This document shows positions 29,187-35,708 of a stretch of DNA of 36,910 nucleotides, one piece after another; the first letter of the stretch is position 1; every line of letters begins with the position of its first letter. The notes beneath the pieces were generated by a model that ran no database searches, was not told where the DNA came from, and saw nothing but the letters and a program-made list of their open reading frames with translations. The stretch is from assembly GCA_002842575.1 (NCBI GenBank), contig PHDJ01000026.1, positions 1 to 36,910 of the forward strand, written 5' to 3'. This DNA comes from Bacteroidetes bacterium HGW-Bacteroidetes-2 (GTDB lineage: Bacteria; Bacteroidota; Bacteroidia; Flavobacteriales; Flavobacteriaceae). A program made the translations under genes and the position numbers.

Positions 29187-29194
29187 CAAATGTA
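29187..29194 (-). promoter_or_regulatory. -7 box of the PLP-enzyme gene
   Basis: The minus strand reads TACATTTG, a full match to TAnnTTTG, 18 bases before the ATG at 29168. No TTG is clear at -33. The box supports the shorter start. Confidence 0.6.
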
Positions 29195-29293
29195 CGTAAT
29201 TGCGTTAAAAAAATAATTTGTTCATCGTTAATTATTGGCATTAACACTTTATATATGAAACAATGGTATATTTTCCATGATTTGATTTATTTT

Positions 29294-29324
29294 TTGATAC
29301 AAATAGATTAAAATTCTTTTCTTT
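29294..29324 (+). promoter_or_regulatory. Candidate promoter of the DoxX-like gene
   Basis: TTG at 29294-29296 is followed after 20 bases by TTTCTTTG at 29317-29324, one mismatch from TAnnTTTG. The start codon is only 15 bases away. Confidence 0.4.
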
Positions 29325-29339
29325 GAAAAAAATTAAGTT

Positions 29340-29690
29340 ATGTTACCATGGCATCAATATTTAATGGCAGTAATTTACATTCTAGCTGGTATCCACCATT
29401 TTAGAAAGCCAAAATTGTATGAAAGAATAATCCCTCCATATATTCCAGCACATAAATCTATGGTTATTCTAAGTGGTATTGCCGAAATGGTTTTAGGGTT
29501 AATGCTTTTAATTCCTGAAAACCAGCACATAGCCGCTTGGGGTATTATTTTAATGCTCATTCTCTTTTTCACCGTTCATATTTATATGCTACAGGAAGAA
29601 AAAGCTGCATTGAAGCTGCCTAAATGGGTTTTATTTTTGCGCATCCCGCTTCAGATTTTATTAATTTTTTGGGCATATCAGTATGTTTGA
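29340..29690 (+). CDS. Small DoxX-like membrane protein
   Basis: A 116-residue protein with about four membrane helices: HQYLMAVIYILAGIHHF (about 5-21), MVILSGIAEMVLGLMLLIP (about 41-59), AAWGIILMLILFFTVHIYML (about 65-84), and a final one near the C-terminus (VLFLRIPLQILLIFWAYQ). The motif AGIHHFRKPKLYERIIPPYIP is typical of DoxX-like proteins in Bacteroidota. No enzymatic residues are evident, and its role is unknown. It is followed by the TIGR03643 gene 48 bp away. Confidence 0.8.
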   Translation: MLPWHQYLMAVIYILAGIHHFRKPKLYERIIPPYIPAHKSMVILSGIAEMVLGLMLLIPENQHIAAWGIILMLILFFTVHIYMLQEEKAALKLPKWVLFLRIPLQILLIFWAYQYV

Positions 29691-29738
29691 CTAAATAAGA
29701 TGCTTAGTTTTGTTACTAGATAGAGACAAATTAATGCT

Positions 29739-30023
29739 ATGAAAACAGAAAAAGAATTTTCTGATATAGAGAGAGACCGCATTGTTGAAATGGCCTGGGA
29801 GGATCGGACTCCTTTTGAAGCTATTACGTTTCAATTTGGTTTAAATGAGAAAGAAGTCATCACTCTAATGCGAAAGGAATTAAAGCCCAATAGTTTCAAA
29901 ATGTGGCGAAAACGCGTTCAAGGAAGGATTACAAAACACCAAAACCTAAGAAATTACTATAGTAGCAGATTTAAATGCAGCCGTCAAAAACAAATTACAA
30001 ATAATAAAATTTCAAAACGTTAG
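29739..30023 (+). CDS. TIGR03643 / DUF2805 family protein
   Basis: A 94-residue protein with the family core DRIVEMAWEDRTPFEAITFQ, FGLNEKEVITLMRKELKP and SFKMWRKRVQGRITKH. The first half looks like a helix-turn-helix; DNA binding is an inference. The last 25 residues are basic and variable. Its TAG stop overlaps the stop codon of the convergent nuclease gene by three bases (30020-30023), an unusually tight tail-to-tail junction with no room for a terminator. Confidence 0.85.
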   Translation: MKTEKEFSDIERDRIVEMAWEDRTPFEAITFQFGLNEKEVITLMRKELKPNSFKMWRKRVQGRITKHQNLRNYYSSRFKCSRQKQITNNKISKR

Positions 30024-30799
30024 GCAAATATTTCATTTAAGATTTTAGCCAACCGAATGCCTCCTTTTTGTAATTGAAGTTTTACCGTGTTAAAATGATC
30101 ATACATATACCTATAGCCTAAATTTTCACCATTTTCAGTACTTGCATATACTTTTTTAGTTAATATACGGTTTTCTTTAACCCAATCTAAAACACTTCCT
30201 TCCTGCAGGCTTTGAATTTCATTTTTAGAAATTTTAGGCAAGGCATTCGATAATTCGGTATAGGTCATAGCATAGCTTTCTATCATTTGTGAATCCCATA
30301 CACGGTGCAAATTTGTCCCTTCATTAAACCATCTTACTTGAAAATCATTCCCGCCCTTATCTTCTTCTAAACCCAAATGCATCGGTTGATGTAAATCTCC
30401 AATAAAATGAACTAGCATTTTCAAATAGAATATTTTATCTTCGTTTGAAGCGTTTTTATTTTTTAAAATAGACATACATTTTTCAATTCCTGTAAGGATA
30501 TCTCCATTTTTATTTTTTTTGATTTCTTCATATGTTTTATCAAACGGAATATTAACGTAATGCCAAGTGGTATATTTTTTATAGCGCGGGTCACTTTTAA
30601 TTTCATCTGCAAAAGTTGAGGCAACGGCAAGAGGCATGCTGTTTAAAAGTTTATTAATTTCCTTTTTAGCCTTATTAGTAAGATATTTTGTAGCAACTTC
30701 AGCAGTAACCCTATGTCCTGTTTGACCCCAATCCTCTGAGGCTGAAAATGTATATTGTGAAATAGCAAAGCAAATAAGAAGAATATGTAATTTTTTCAT
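30020..30799 (-). CDS. S1/P1-type nuclease, exported
   Basis: 259 residues from the ATG at 30799 (MKKLHILLICFAISQYTFSA), a clear signal peptide; the longer reading to 30832 only delays it. The mature protein starts ASEDWGQTGH, so the conserved Trp that binds zinc through its new N-terminus is near position 1-4 after cleavage. The zinc ligands of the trinuclear centre are all present: TGHRV, TFADEI, TWHYVN, LVHFIGDLHQPMH and NLHRVWD. It should cut single-stranded DNA or RNA in the periplasm or outside the cell, perhaps for phosphate or nucleoside scavenging. Confidence 0.92.
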   Translation of the reverse strand: MKKLHILLICFAISQYTFSASEDWGQTGHRVTAEVATKYLTNKAKKEINKLLNSMPLAVASTFADEIKSDPRYKKYTTWHYVNIPFDKTYEEIKKNKNGDILTGIEKCMSILKNKNASNEDKIFYLKMLVHFIGDLHQPMHLGLEEDKGGNDFQVRWFNEGTNLHRVWDSQMIESYAMTYTELSNALPKISKNEIQSLQEGSVLDWVKENRILTKKVYASTENGENLGYRYMYDHFNTVKLQLQKGGIRLAKILNEIFA

Positions 30800-30986
30800 A
30801 TTGATATTTTTCAGTGTGAAATGTATTGCCATTATTTCTTTTACTTTTCACGTTTAATTTTTGTAAAATAATGGATAGAATTTTATTTATTTAAACCAAA
30901 AGAAAAAAATACATTATATTTTTGACAAAAAAGCAAAAATATTTTACTTTTAGATAGTCAAGAAATACGGTTAAATTACACAATAA

Positions 30987-31382
30987 CTATGATTTATCTA
31001 ATTCAAATCCTTTTTTCTTCCAAAGATCTATACCCCCTTTCATGGTATAAATTTCTTTGAAGCCCATTTCTTTTAAAATTTTAGCGGCTTTGTCACTTCG
31101 CATACCAGATTTACAGTACAAATAAACAGGTTTATTTTTATCTAATCGTTTTACTTTTTCTTTAAAATCATCTTGTGTAACACAAATATTTTGTGATTTA
31201 TAAATAAAATTTTCAATAAATTCTTCTGGTGTTCGAACATCCAATATCTGTATATTTTCCTCAAGCAAAACATCTTGCATTTGTTCTGGGGTGATACTCT
31301 GAATGCTATCGTCTTTGGAATCATCACAACTCACCAAAAACAGGGCCATACAAAGTAGAAAATAATGTAATTGGTTTTTCAT
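30987..31382 (-). CDS. Rhodanese-like lipoprotein
   Basis: 131 residues. Lipoprotein signal MKNQLHYFLLCMALFLVSCDD with lipobox LVSC and acidic residues after the Cys. A single rhodanese domain follows with ILDVRTPEEF and active-site loop CKSGMRS (Cys nucleophile present), ending TMKGGIDLWKKKGFE. It could transfer sulfur or act on redox-active thiols at the outer side of the membrane. It is 16 bp downstream of a second, cytoplasmic rhodanese gene, so both are likely co-expressed. Confidence 0.9.
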   Translation of the reverse strand: MKNQLHYFLLCMALFLVSCDDSKDDSIQSITPEQMQDVLLEENIQILDVRTPEEFIENFIYKSQNICVTQDDFKEKVKRLDKNKPVYLYCKSGMRSDKAAKILKEMGFKEIYTMKGGIDLWKKKGFELDKS

Positions 31383-31398
31383 AAAAAAGAGGTTTAAA

Positions 31399-31707
31399 TT
31401 ATTCTACTAGTCCATCCCAATCTGTTATTCCGCCTATCAGGTTAAAGGTGTTTTGTATGCCCAATGAATTTAAAACGGCACAAGCTTGAGCACTTCTTGC
31501 TCCAGACCTGCAATACACATAATAATTTTTAGCGGTGTCAAGCTTTTGAATTTCTTCCATAAATTGAGCTGGGTCAGAAATGTTTATTTGTTTTGCACCC
31601 AGAATTTTCCCTTCTGAAACTTCTTCATCTGTTCTAACGTCTAAGATAACTGCATTCGTATCTACTGCCGTTTTTTTTTGCCATTCTTTGCTGGTTAAAT
31701 CTTGCAT
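31399..31707 (-). CDS. Cytoplasmic rhodanese-like protein
   Basis: 102 residues from the ATG at 31707 (MQDLTSKEWQKK); the longer reading to 31752 has no family support. A single rhodanese domain with VILDVRTDEEV, active-site loop CRSGARS with the catalytic Cys, and LIGGITDWDGLVE at the end. It has no signal peptide. It pairs with the lipoprotein rhodanese that follows after 16 bp. Confidence 0.9.
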   Translation of the reverse strand: MQDLTSKEWQKKTAVDTNAVILDVRTDEEVSEGKILGAKQINISDPAQFMEEIQKLDTAKNYYVYCRSGARSAQACAVLNSLGIQNTFNLIGGITDWDGLVE

Positions 31708-31832
31708 CCTTTTTTTTAACAAATTTACAGATTTTGATGGATTGTATGACAAAAAGATGCCGGCAATTCTATTTTTAAATAATTATTTTTAATAAATTTC
31801 TGTTAAAAGCAATTAGGTTTAAAAATTTATAT

Positions 31833-31864
31833 TACATTTGTACATACAATTTTTGTAAATACAA
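31833..31864 (+). promoter_or_regulatory. marR promoter with two operator-like palindromes
   Basis: A -7 box TACATTTG (31833-31840) overlaps the first palindrome TTGTACATACAA (31838-31849). A second, TTGTAAATACAA, lies at 31853-31864, 15 bp further, and ends two bases before the ATG. The pattern is TTGTA-NN-TACAA. Binding there would block both initiation and early elongation, fitting autorepression by the MarR protein. Confidence 0.75.
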
Positions 31865-31866
31865 TA

Positions 31867-32316
31867 ATGAATTTAGAAAAAGCTATAAAATCAACAGTGC
31901 CTTTAAACCCATACACTAAGACGGTTCTAAATATTATGTACACTAGCAGATTAGTGGAAGAAAAAGTATCCGAAATGCTAAAACCCTTTGATATTTCTAT
32001 GCAACAATACAATGTATTACGCATTTTAAGAGGTCAAAAGGGAAAGCCTGCTAACCTATGCACCATTCAAGAGCGAATGATAAATAAAATGAGTAATACT
32101 ACCCGTTTAGTAGATAAATTAATTGAAAAAGGTTTGTCTGAACGTACAGTTTGTGAGCAAAACAGAAGAAAAGTAGAAATTTTCATAACAGAAAAAGGCT
32201 TGAGCTTATTAACAGAAATTGACCCGTTAACCACAGCAAATAATCACGAAATCCTTAAATATTTCACATTAACCGAATTAGATATTATGAATACATTACT
32301 AGATAAATTAAAATAA
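31867..32316 (+). CDS. MarR family transcriptional regulator
   Basis: 149 residues with the winged-helix layout of MarR/OhrR regulators: dimerisation helices at both ends (VLNIMYTSRLVEEKVSEML; ELDIMNTLLDKLK), recognition region CTIQERMINKMSNTTRLVDK, and wing EQNRRKVEIFITEKG. The N-terminal redox Cys typical of OhrR is absent; two Cys occur elsewhere (NLCTIQ, TVCEQ). Two copies of a 12-bp palindrome lie before its start and a third lies before yceI, so it probably represses its own operon and yceI. The inducer is unknown. The stop is 2 bp from the next start. Confidence 0.92.
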   Translation: MNLEKAIKSTVPLNPYTKTVLNIMYTSRLVEEKVSEMLKPFDISMQQYNVLRILRGQKGKPANLCTIQERMINKMSNTTRLVDKLIEKGLSERTVCEQNRRKVEIFITEKGLSLLTEIDPLTTANNHEILKYFTLTELDIMNTLLDKLK

Positions 32317-32318
32317 TT

Positions 32319-32951
32319 ATGAATTCTTATATTGAAAATTTAAATTGGCGCTACGCCACAAAAAAGTTTGATACCAATAAAAAAGTATCCCATCAAGACT
32401 TAGAGCTATTAAAAGATGTCATACAACTTAGTGCTTCTTCCTATGGCTTACAACCCTACAAAGTACTTCTTATAGAGGACAAAGAAACTCGTAAAAAGTT
32501 GCAAGTAGCTGCTTGGGGACAATCACAAATTACAGAATCTTCGCACCTTTTTGTTTTTGCTAATAACACTAATTTTAACGACTCCCATATTGATACATAT
32601 ATCCAAAACGTAAGTAAAACCAGAAACTTAAACATAGAGGACTTAAAAGGGTATGCCGATTTTATGAAATCAAAAATATCTCCCCTTACTTCTCAAGCTA
32701 AAGAAAACTGGACGGCAAAACAATCCTACATTGCGCTAGGAAACTTACTTTCAGCTGCCGCATTTTTAAAAATTGATGCTTGCCCTATGGAAGGTTTTGA
32801 AGCAGATGCTATAAATAAAATACTAGACCTAGAAAAGGCTGGTTTTAAAACAACTTTTCTTGTAACAATAGGTTATAGAAGCAAAGACGATCAAACACAA
32901 CATTACCCTAAAGTGAGAACCCCTAAAACTGAATTATTTACCACTATATAA
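32319..32951 (+). CDS. NAD(P)H-dependent nitroreductase family oxidoreductase
   Basis: 210 residues of the FMN-binding nitroreductase fold (NfsB type). Visible are NWRYATKKFDTNKKVS at the start, LSASSYGLQPYKVLLIED (FMN-binding SS-x-x-QP-like motif), the segment KQSYIALGNLLSAAAFLKID, DACPMEGFEADAINKIL, and a C-terminal TIGYRSKDD. It would reduce nitro compounds, quinones or similar electrophiles with NAD(P)H. It follows marR by 2 bp and is probably translationally coupled to it, which points to control by quinone-like or nitro-type signals. Confidence 0.92.
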   Translation: MNSYIENLNWRYATKKFDTNKKVSHQDLELLKDVIQLSASSYGLQPYKVLLIEDKETRKKLQVAAWGQSQITESSHLFVFANNTNFNDSHIDTYIQNVSKTRNLNIEDLKGYADFMKSKISPLTSQAKENWTAKQSYIALGNLLSAAAFLKIDACPMEGFEADAINKILDLEKAGFKTTFLVTIGYRSKDDQTQHYPKVRTPKTELFTTI

Positions 32952-32968
32952 CTATTTTTTTACCCTAA

Positions 32969-32985
32969 CATTTGTACATACAATA
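32969..32985 (+). promoter_or_regulatory. Third MarR-type operator, before yceI
   Basis: The 17-base block ACATTTGTACATACAAT here is identical to 31835-31851 in the marR promoter. It contains the palindrome TTGTACATACAA (32972-32983) and an ATTTG that could belong to a -7 box. It lies about 20 bp before the yceI start. Confidence 0.75.
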
Positions 32986-33005
32986 ATTAAATTAAAACAA
33001 AAAAC

Positions 33006-33575
33006 ATGAAAACAAACATTTTAAAAGGCCTTGGAGCCACAGTAATCATTTTAACAACAGTAGCATTTACAAAACCTATGGAAAAAGAAATCAAAATAAA
33101 AGAAAGCAGTATTAATTGGGTGGGAAAAAAAATAACTGGTTCACATACCGGTACCATTCAATTAAAAGAAGGAAAACTTCTTATGGAAGGCAACCAATTA
33201 ATTGGCGGTAGCTTTGTAATAGACATGACATCTATTAATGTAACCGACTTAAAAGGCGAAAACAAAGGAAAATTAGAAGGTCACTTAAAATCTGACGACT
33301 TTTTTGGTATCGCTAACTTCCCTACTGCAACCCTAGTTATAAAAAGCGCAAACAAAACTGCTGATGGTTACTATATCAATGGCGATATTACCATAAAAGG
33401 TAAAACAGAATCTATTGCATTTGATTTAAAAATGGAAGCAAATACAGCTACTGCAAGCTTAAAAATTGACAGAACTAAATTTGGAGTTCGTTACGGCTCT
33501 GGTAGTTTTTTTGATAGTTTGGGTGATAATACCATTTATGACAACTTTGATTTAGACGTAACTTTAAAATTTTAA
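33006..33575 (+). CDS. YceI family protein, exported
   Basis: 189 residues. Signal peptide MKTNILKGLGATVIILTTVA, then the lipocalin-like YceI barrel: SSINWVGKKITGSHTGTI, GGSFVIDMTSINVTDL, LKSDDFFGIANFPTATLVI, YYINGDITIKGKTESIAFDL. YceI proteins bind isoprenoid chains such as polyprenyl quinones in a periplasmic cavity. The link with a nitroreductase and MarR regulator sharing one operator suggests a response that involves quinones or other lipophilic electrophiles (inference). Confidence 0.93.
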   Translation: MKTNILKGLGATVIILTTVAFTKPMEKEIKIKESSINWVGKKITGSHTGTIQLKEGKLLMEGNQLIGGSFVIDMTSINVTDLKGENKGKLEGHLKSDDFFGIANFPTATLVIKSANKTADGYYINGDITIKGKTESIAFDLKMEANTATASLKIDRTKFGVRYGSGSFFDSLGDNTIYDNFDLDVTLKF

Positions 33576-33584
33576 TAAATTATA

Positions 33585-33614
33585 TTGGATATTAAAAGTT
33601 CATTTCTACATCTG
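33585..33614 (+). promoter_or_regulatory. Promoter of the trp remnant operon
   Basis: TTG at 33585-33587, 19 bases, then TACATCTG at 33607-33614, one mismatch from TAnnTTTG. Transcription would begin just before the leader ORF at 33624, nearly leaderless. Confidence 0.65.
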
Positions 33615-33623
33615 AAATCTCAA

Positions 33624-33680
33624 ATGAAAACAAATACAGTTTATACTTGGTGGTGGAGTTACTTACGAAAAACGTCGTGA
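33624..33680 (+). CDS. trpL: trp operon leader peptide (three tandem Trp codons)
   Basis: An 18-codon ORF, MKTNTVYTWWWSYLRKTS, with three consecutive TGG codons at 33648-33656 and a TGA stop at 33678-33680. It sits between a promoter and a strong intrinsic terminator ahead of a trpE remnant. Translation of the Trp codons would sense charged tRNA-Trp. Stalling there frees the stop-codon region to pair downstream. The symbol is by analogy with E. coli trpL; the peptide itself has no other known role. Confidence 0.88.
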   Translation: MKTNTVYTWWWSYLRKTS

Positions 33681-33734
33681 TGCTACTGCTATAGTATTAC
33701 TTGAAACCAATACAAAAGGCTTGTCAATCACGAC
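33674..33734 (+). promoter_or_regulatory. Antiterminator pairing of the trp attenuator
   Basis: GTCGTGAT (33674-33681, at the leader stop codon) is an exact complement of ATCACGAC (33727-33734), which covers the terminator loop and the start of its 3' arm. A ribosome stalled on the Trp codons leaves the first strand free, so the terminator is broken. A ribosome reaching the stop hides it, so the terminator forms. Confidence 0.75.
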
Positions 33735-33746
33735 AAGCCTTTTTTT
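33714..33746 (+). terminator. trp attenuator terminator
   Basis: AGGCTTGTC (33717-33725) pairs with GACAAGCCT (33732-33740), extended by A-T pairs, with a 6-base loop and a T-run through 33746. It is a strong intrinsic terminator 34 bases after the leader peptide stop. Confidence 0.92.
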
Positions 33747-33770
33747 GTACCCATTTTTAAAACCCCTGAC

Positions 33771-34632
33771 ATGAAATTTACATTAAAACCCATTATAAAA
33801 AAATAGTAGCAGACACCTTTACTCCGGTAAATGCCTATCTAAAAATACACGATAAATATCTAAATAGCCTTTTATTGGAAAGCAGCGATTACCATACAAA
33901 AAACAACAGTTTTAGCTAGATTTGCTCCAATCCTATTGCCCGCTTTGTTGTAAAAAATGAAACAATTATACAAACTTTCCAAAATGGAAACAAAACTGAA
34001 ATTAAAATTGACTTTAACAATAAGGTATTAAAGGAACTTACTTCCTTTTCTAAAAAAATTTGAAACCCAGAACAACCTATTCAAATTTATAAACATTGGC
34101 CTATTTGGATATATGGCCTATGATGCTGTTCGCTATTTTAAATCGGTTGTAATTCAAAAAAAGGTAATCTCCTTGATGTTCCTGACATCCATTATGCCCT
34201 TTACCAAAACATTATCGCCATAAACCACTTTCATAATGAAGCCTATCTATTTGCCCATTGCTATTATTCAGAAAATAATCTGGACGAAATAAAACAACTC
34301 ATTCAAATTAAAAGCTTTGCAACTTTTAAATTTACTGTTAAAAAAGAACGCACCTCAAATCTAACCGATGAACAATTTCTAGCAAATGTTACCATTGTAA
34401 AAAAACAGTGCCATATAAAAGCTATTTTTCAGTTGGCAGTTTAAAGACGATTTTAATGGCAATTTCAATCGCGCCATCATCATTAGGAATTTTGTTAGTA
34501 AAAATCATATCTTGCATTACCAAGTAGGAACAGGTTTTGTGGCTACGTCAAACAATCAAAACGAATTACAGGAAGTGTACAATAAATTAGAAACATTAAC
34601 TATAGCAATAAGCCTTACAAAAGAAATTTAAT
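33771..34632 (+). pseudogene. trpE: trpE remnant (anthranilate synthase component I), frameshifted and internally deleted
   Basis: Pieces of TrpE can be read in several frames: YKKIVADTFTPVNAYLKI, NSLLLESSDYH, INIGLFGYMAYDAVRYF, PDIHYALYQNIIAINHF, LANVTIVKKQCHIKAIFQLA, and then directly FNRAIIIRNFVSKNHILHYQ, VGTGFVATSNN and ELQEVYNKLETL. Frameshifts or stops occur near 33802, 33920, 34062, 34125, 34190 and 34440. The chorismate-binding core between FQLA and NFNRAI (about 180-200 residues) is missing. The junction is at GATTTTAATGG (34449-34459), which encodes DFNG, a sequence plausible on both sides of the deletion. Total length is 862 bp against about 1400 for an intact gene. It lies directly behind the Trp attenuator and before trpG. 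Confidence 0.9.
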
Positions 34633-34720
34633 TTGGGCGTTCGGGCGGGCTTTCCGCTGCAATCTTCCCGATAAAAAATCGGGAAGGATTTCCACTGCAA
34701 TCCCTAACGCAAAAAATAAA
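34633..34720 (+). repeat. GC-rich interspersed repeat between the trpE remnant and trpG
   Basis: This block is far richer in G and C than its surroundings. It holds TTTCCGCTGCAATC (34652-34665) and a near-copy TTTCCACTGCAATC (34689-34702) on both sides of a perfect hairpin CTTCCCGAT/ATCGGGAAG (34665-34673 with 34678-34686). The wording (GGGCGTTCGGGCGGGC, GCTGCAATCCCTAACGC) is that of a repeat often scattered between genes in Flavobacteriaceae, as far as I recall. The hairpin is not followed by a T-run, so it is unlikely to terminate transcription. Confidence 0.65.
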
Positions 34721-34726
34721 AAGCTA

Positions 34727-35296
34727 ATGAAAAATATCTTAGTCATCGACAATTACGATTCATTTGTGTACAACTTAGTACATTATTTGGAAGAATTAAA
34801 CACCAATGTAGTAGTAAAACGCAACGACCAATTGCAATTAGAAGAAGTTGTATTTTACGATAAGATTTTGCTTTCCCCAGGACCAGGACTGCCAAAAGAT
34901 GCCGGATTATTAAAAGCCATAATTCGTGCTTATGCACCCTCAAAAAGCATCCTCGGTGTTTGTTTAGGTCAGCAAGCTATAGGCGAGGTATTTGGTGGAA
35001 GTTTAGTAAATTTAGAAACCGTATTTCACGGTGTGGCAACAAAAATAACCCAACAAGTAACCAATGAATCCCTTTTTAAAGGCATCAACAACTCCTTTGA
35101 AGTAGGACGCTACCACTCGTGGGTGGTTGCAAATCCGCTACCCGATGTTTTAGAAATCACGAGCATAGACGATAATGGCAATATTATGTCTTTACGCCAT
35201 AGAGAGTTTGATGTGCGCGGCGTGCAGTTTCATCCAGAATCTGTTCTTACTCCCGATGGCAAAAAAATTATAGAAAACTGGGTTGCTGGCCCATAA
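34727..35296 (+). CDS. trpG: Glutamine amidotransferase TrpG/PabA
   Basis: 189 residues, intact. It supplies ammonia from glutamine to anthranilate synthase (TrpE) or to 4-amino-4-deoxychorismate synthase (PabB). The class I glutaminase triad is present: C79 in GVCLGQQAIGEVFGG, H169 and E171 in VQFHPESVLTPDG. The oxyanion motif is LSPGPGLPKDAG, and it begins ILVIDNYDSFVYNLVHYL. The normal partner trpE just upstream is a pseudogene and no trpD follows, yet this gene shows no damage. That suggests selection for the PabA role in folate synthesis with a PabB coded elsewhere (inference). Confidence 0.93.
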   Translation: MKNILVIDNYDSFVYNLVHYLEELNTNVVVKRNDQLQLEEVVFYDKILLSPGPGLPKDAGLLKAIIRAYAPSKSILGVCLGQQAIGEVFGGSLVNLETVFHGVATKITQQVTNESLFKGINNSFEVGRYHSWVVANPLPDVLEITSIDDNGNIMSLRHREFDVRGVQFHPESVLTPDGKKIIENWVAGP

Positions 35297-35351
35297 ATAA
35301 AACTAAGTTGCCAAGCTACAGTAATACAAAATAAAAATAAAACACACTAAG

Positions 35352-35475
35352 CAGCTCATTGATTAAGAAATAAAAACTAAAGAGGAGGCGAAGAATGCTT
35401 TTATTCAAATGCTTACAAGAAATGGACTCATCGGTAACTACAGCTTTGTCAAAAACTTCCAGTAATGTTTAGCAC
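35352..35475 (+). pseudogene. Possible N-terminal remnant of trpD
   Basis: Downstream of trpG no intact gene exists until 35709. One frame reads KQLID, stop, EIKTKEEAKNAFIQMLTRNG. This resembles the first helix of anthranilate phosphoribosyltransferase (LINxE-x-LSKEEAKNxLxxI), the gene expected next in a flavobacterial trp operon. The similarity is short and the following residues do not continue it well. The rest of 35297-35650 is AT-rich decayed sequence in which I see nothing else. Confidence 0.3.
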
Positions 35476-35655
35476 ACCTTTTTAAAGATTTATTTTTTGA
35501 AATGTAATTTAAAACCTTAAAATCATAAGAAAAGGAGATAAAAAACCCAAAGGGGAAAATAATTATTGGTTCTTTTGTCAATAAAAGGCTGAAAAAGAAA
35601 AAATTAAGATTTCTACAAAAACGATACCTGAATATTTACAAGACTAAAAAAATCA

Positions 35656-35691
35656 AAAACCACCAAAGGCTTACTTACTTTGGTGTTTTTT
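35656..35691 (-). terminator. Terminator of trxB (bidirectional shape)
   Basis: CACCAAAG (35661-35668) pairs with CTTTGGTG (35678-35685) around a 9-base loop, with A-runs on the left and a T-run on the right. It lies 23 bp after the trxB stop and could also end any plus-strand transcript from trpG. Confidence 0.8.
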
Positions 35692-35708
35692 GGTTTTTAC
35701 TTCTACTT

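Noticed and set aside
29169-29189. Longer start (TTG at 29189) for the PLP enzyme
   Set aside because: It lies within the -7 box TACATTTG, so the transcript would not contain it.
34652-34702. Repeated TTTCC(G/A)CTGCAATC as a CRISPR-like array
   Set aside because: There are only two copies, separated by a hairpin, with no spacer series and no cas genes in the window.
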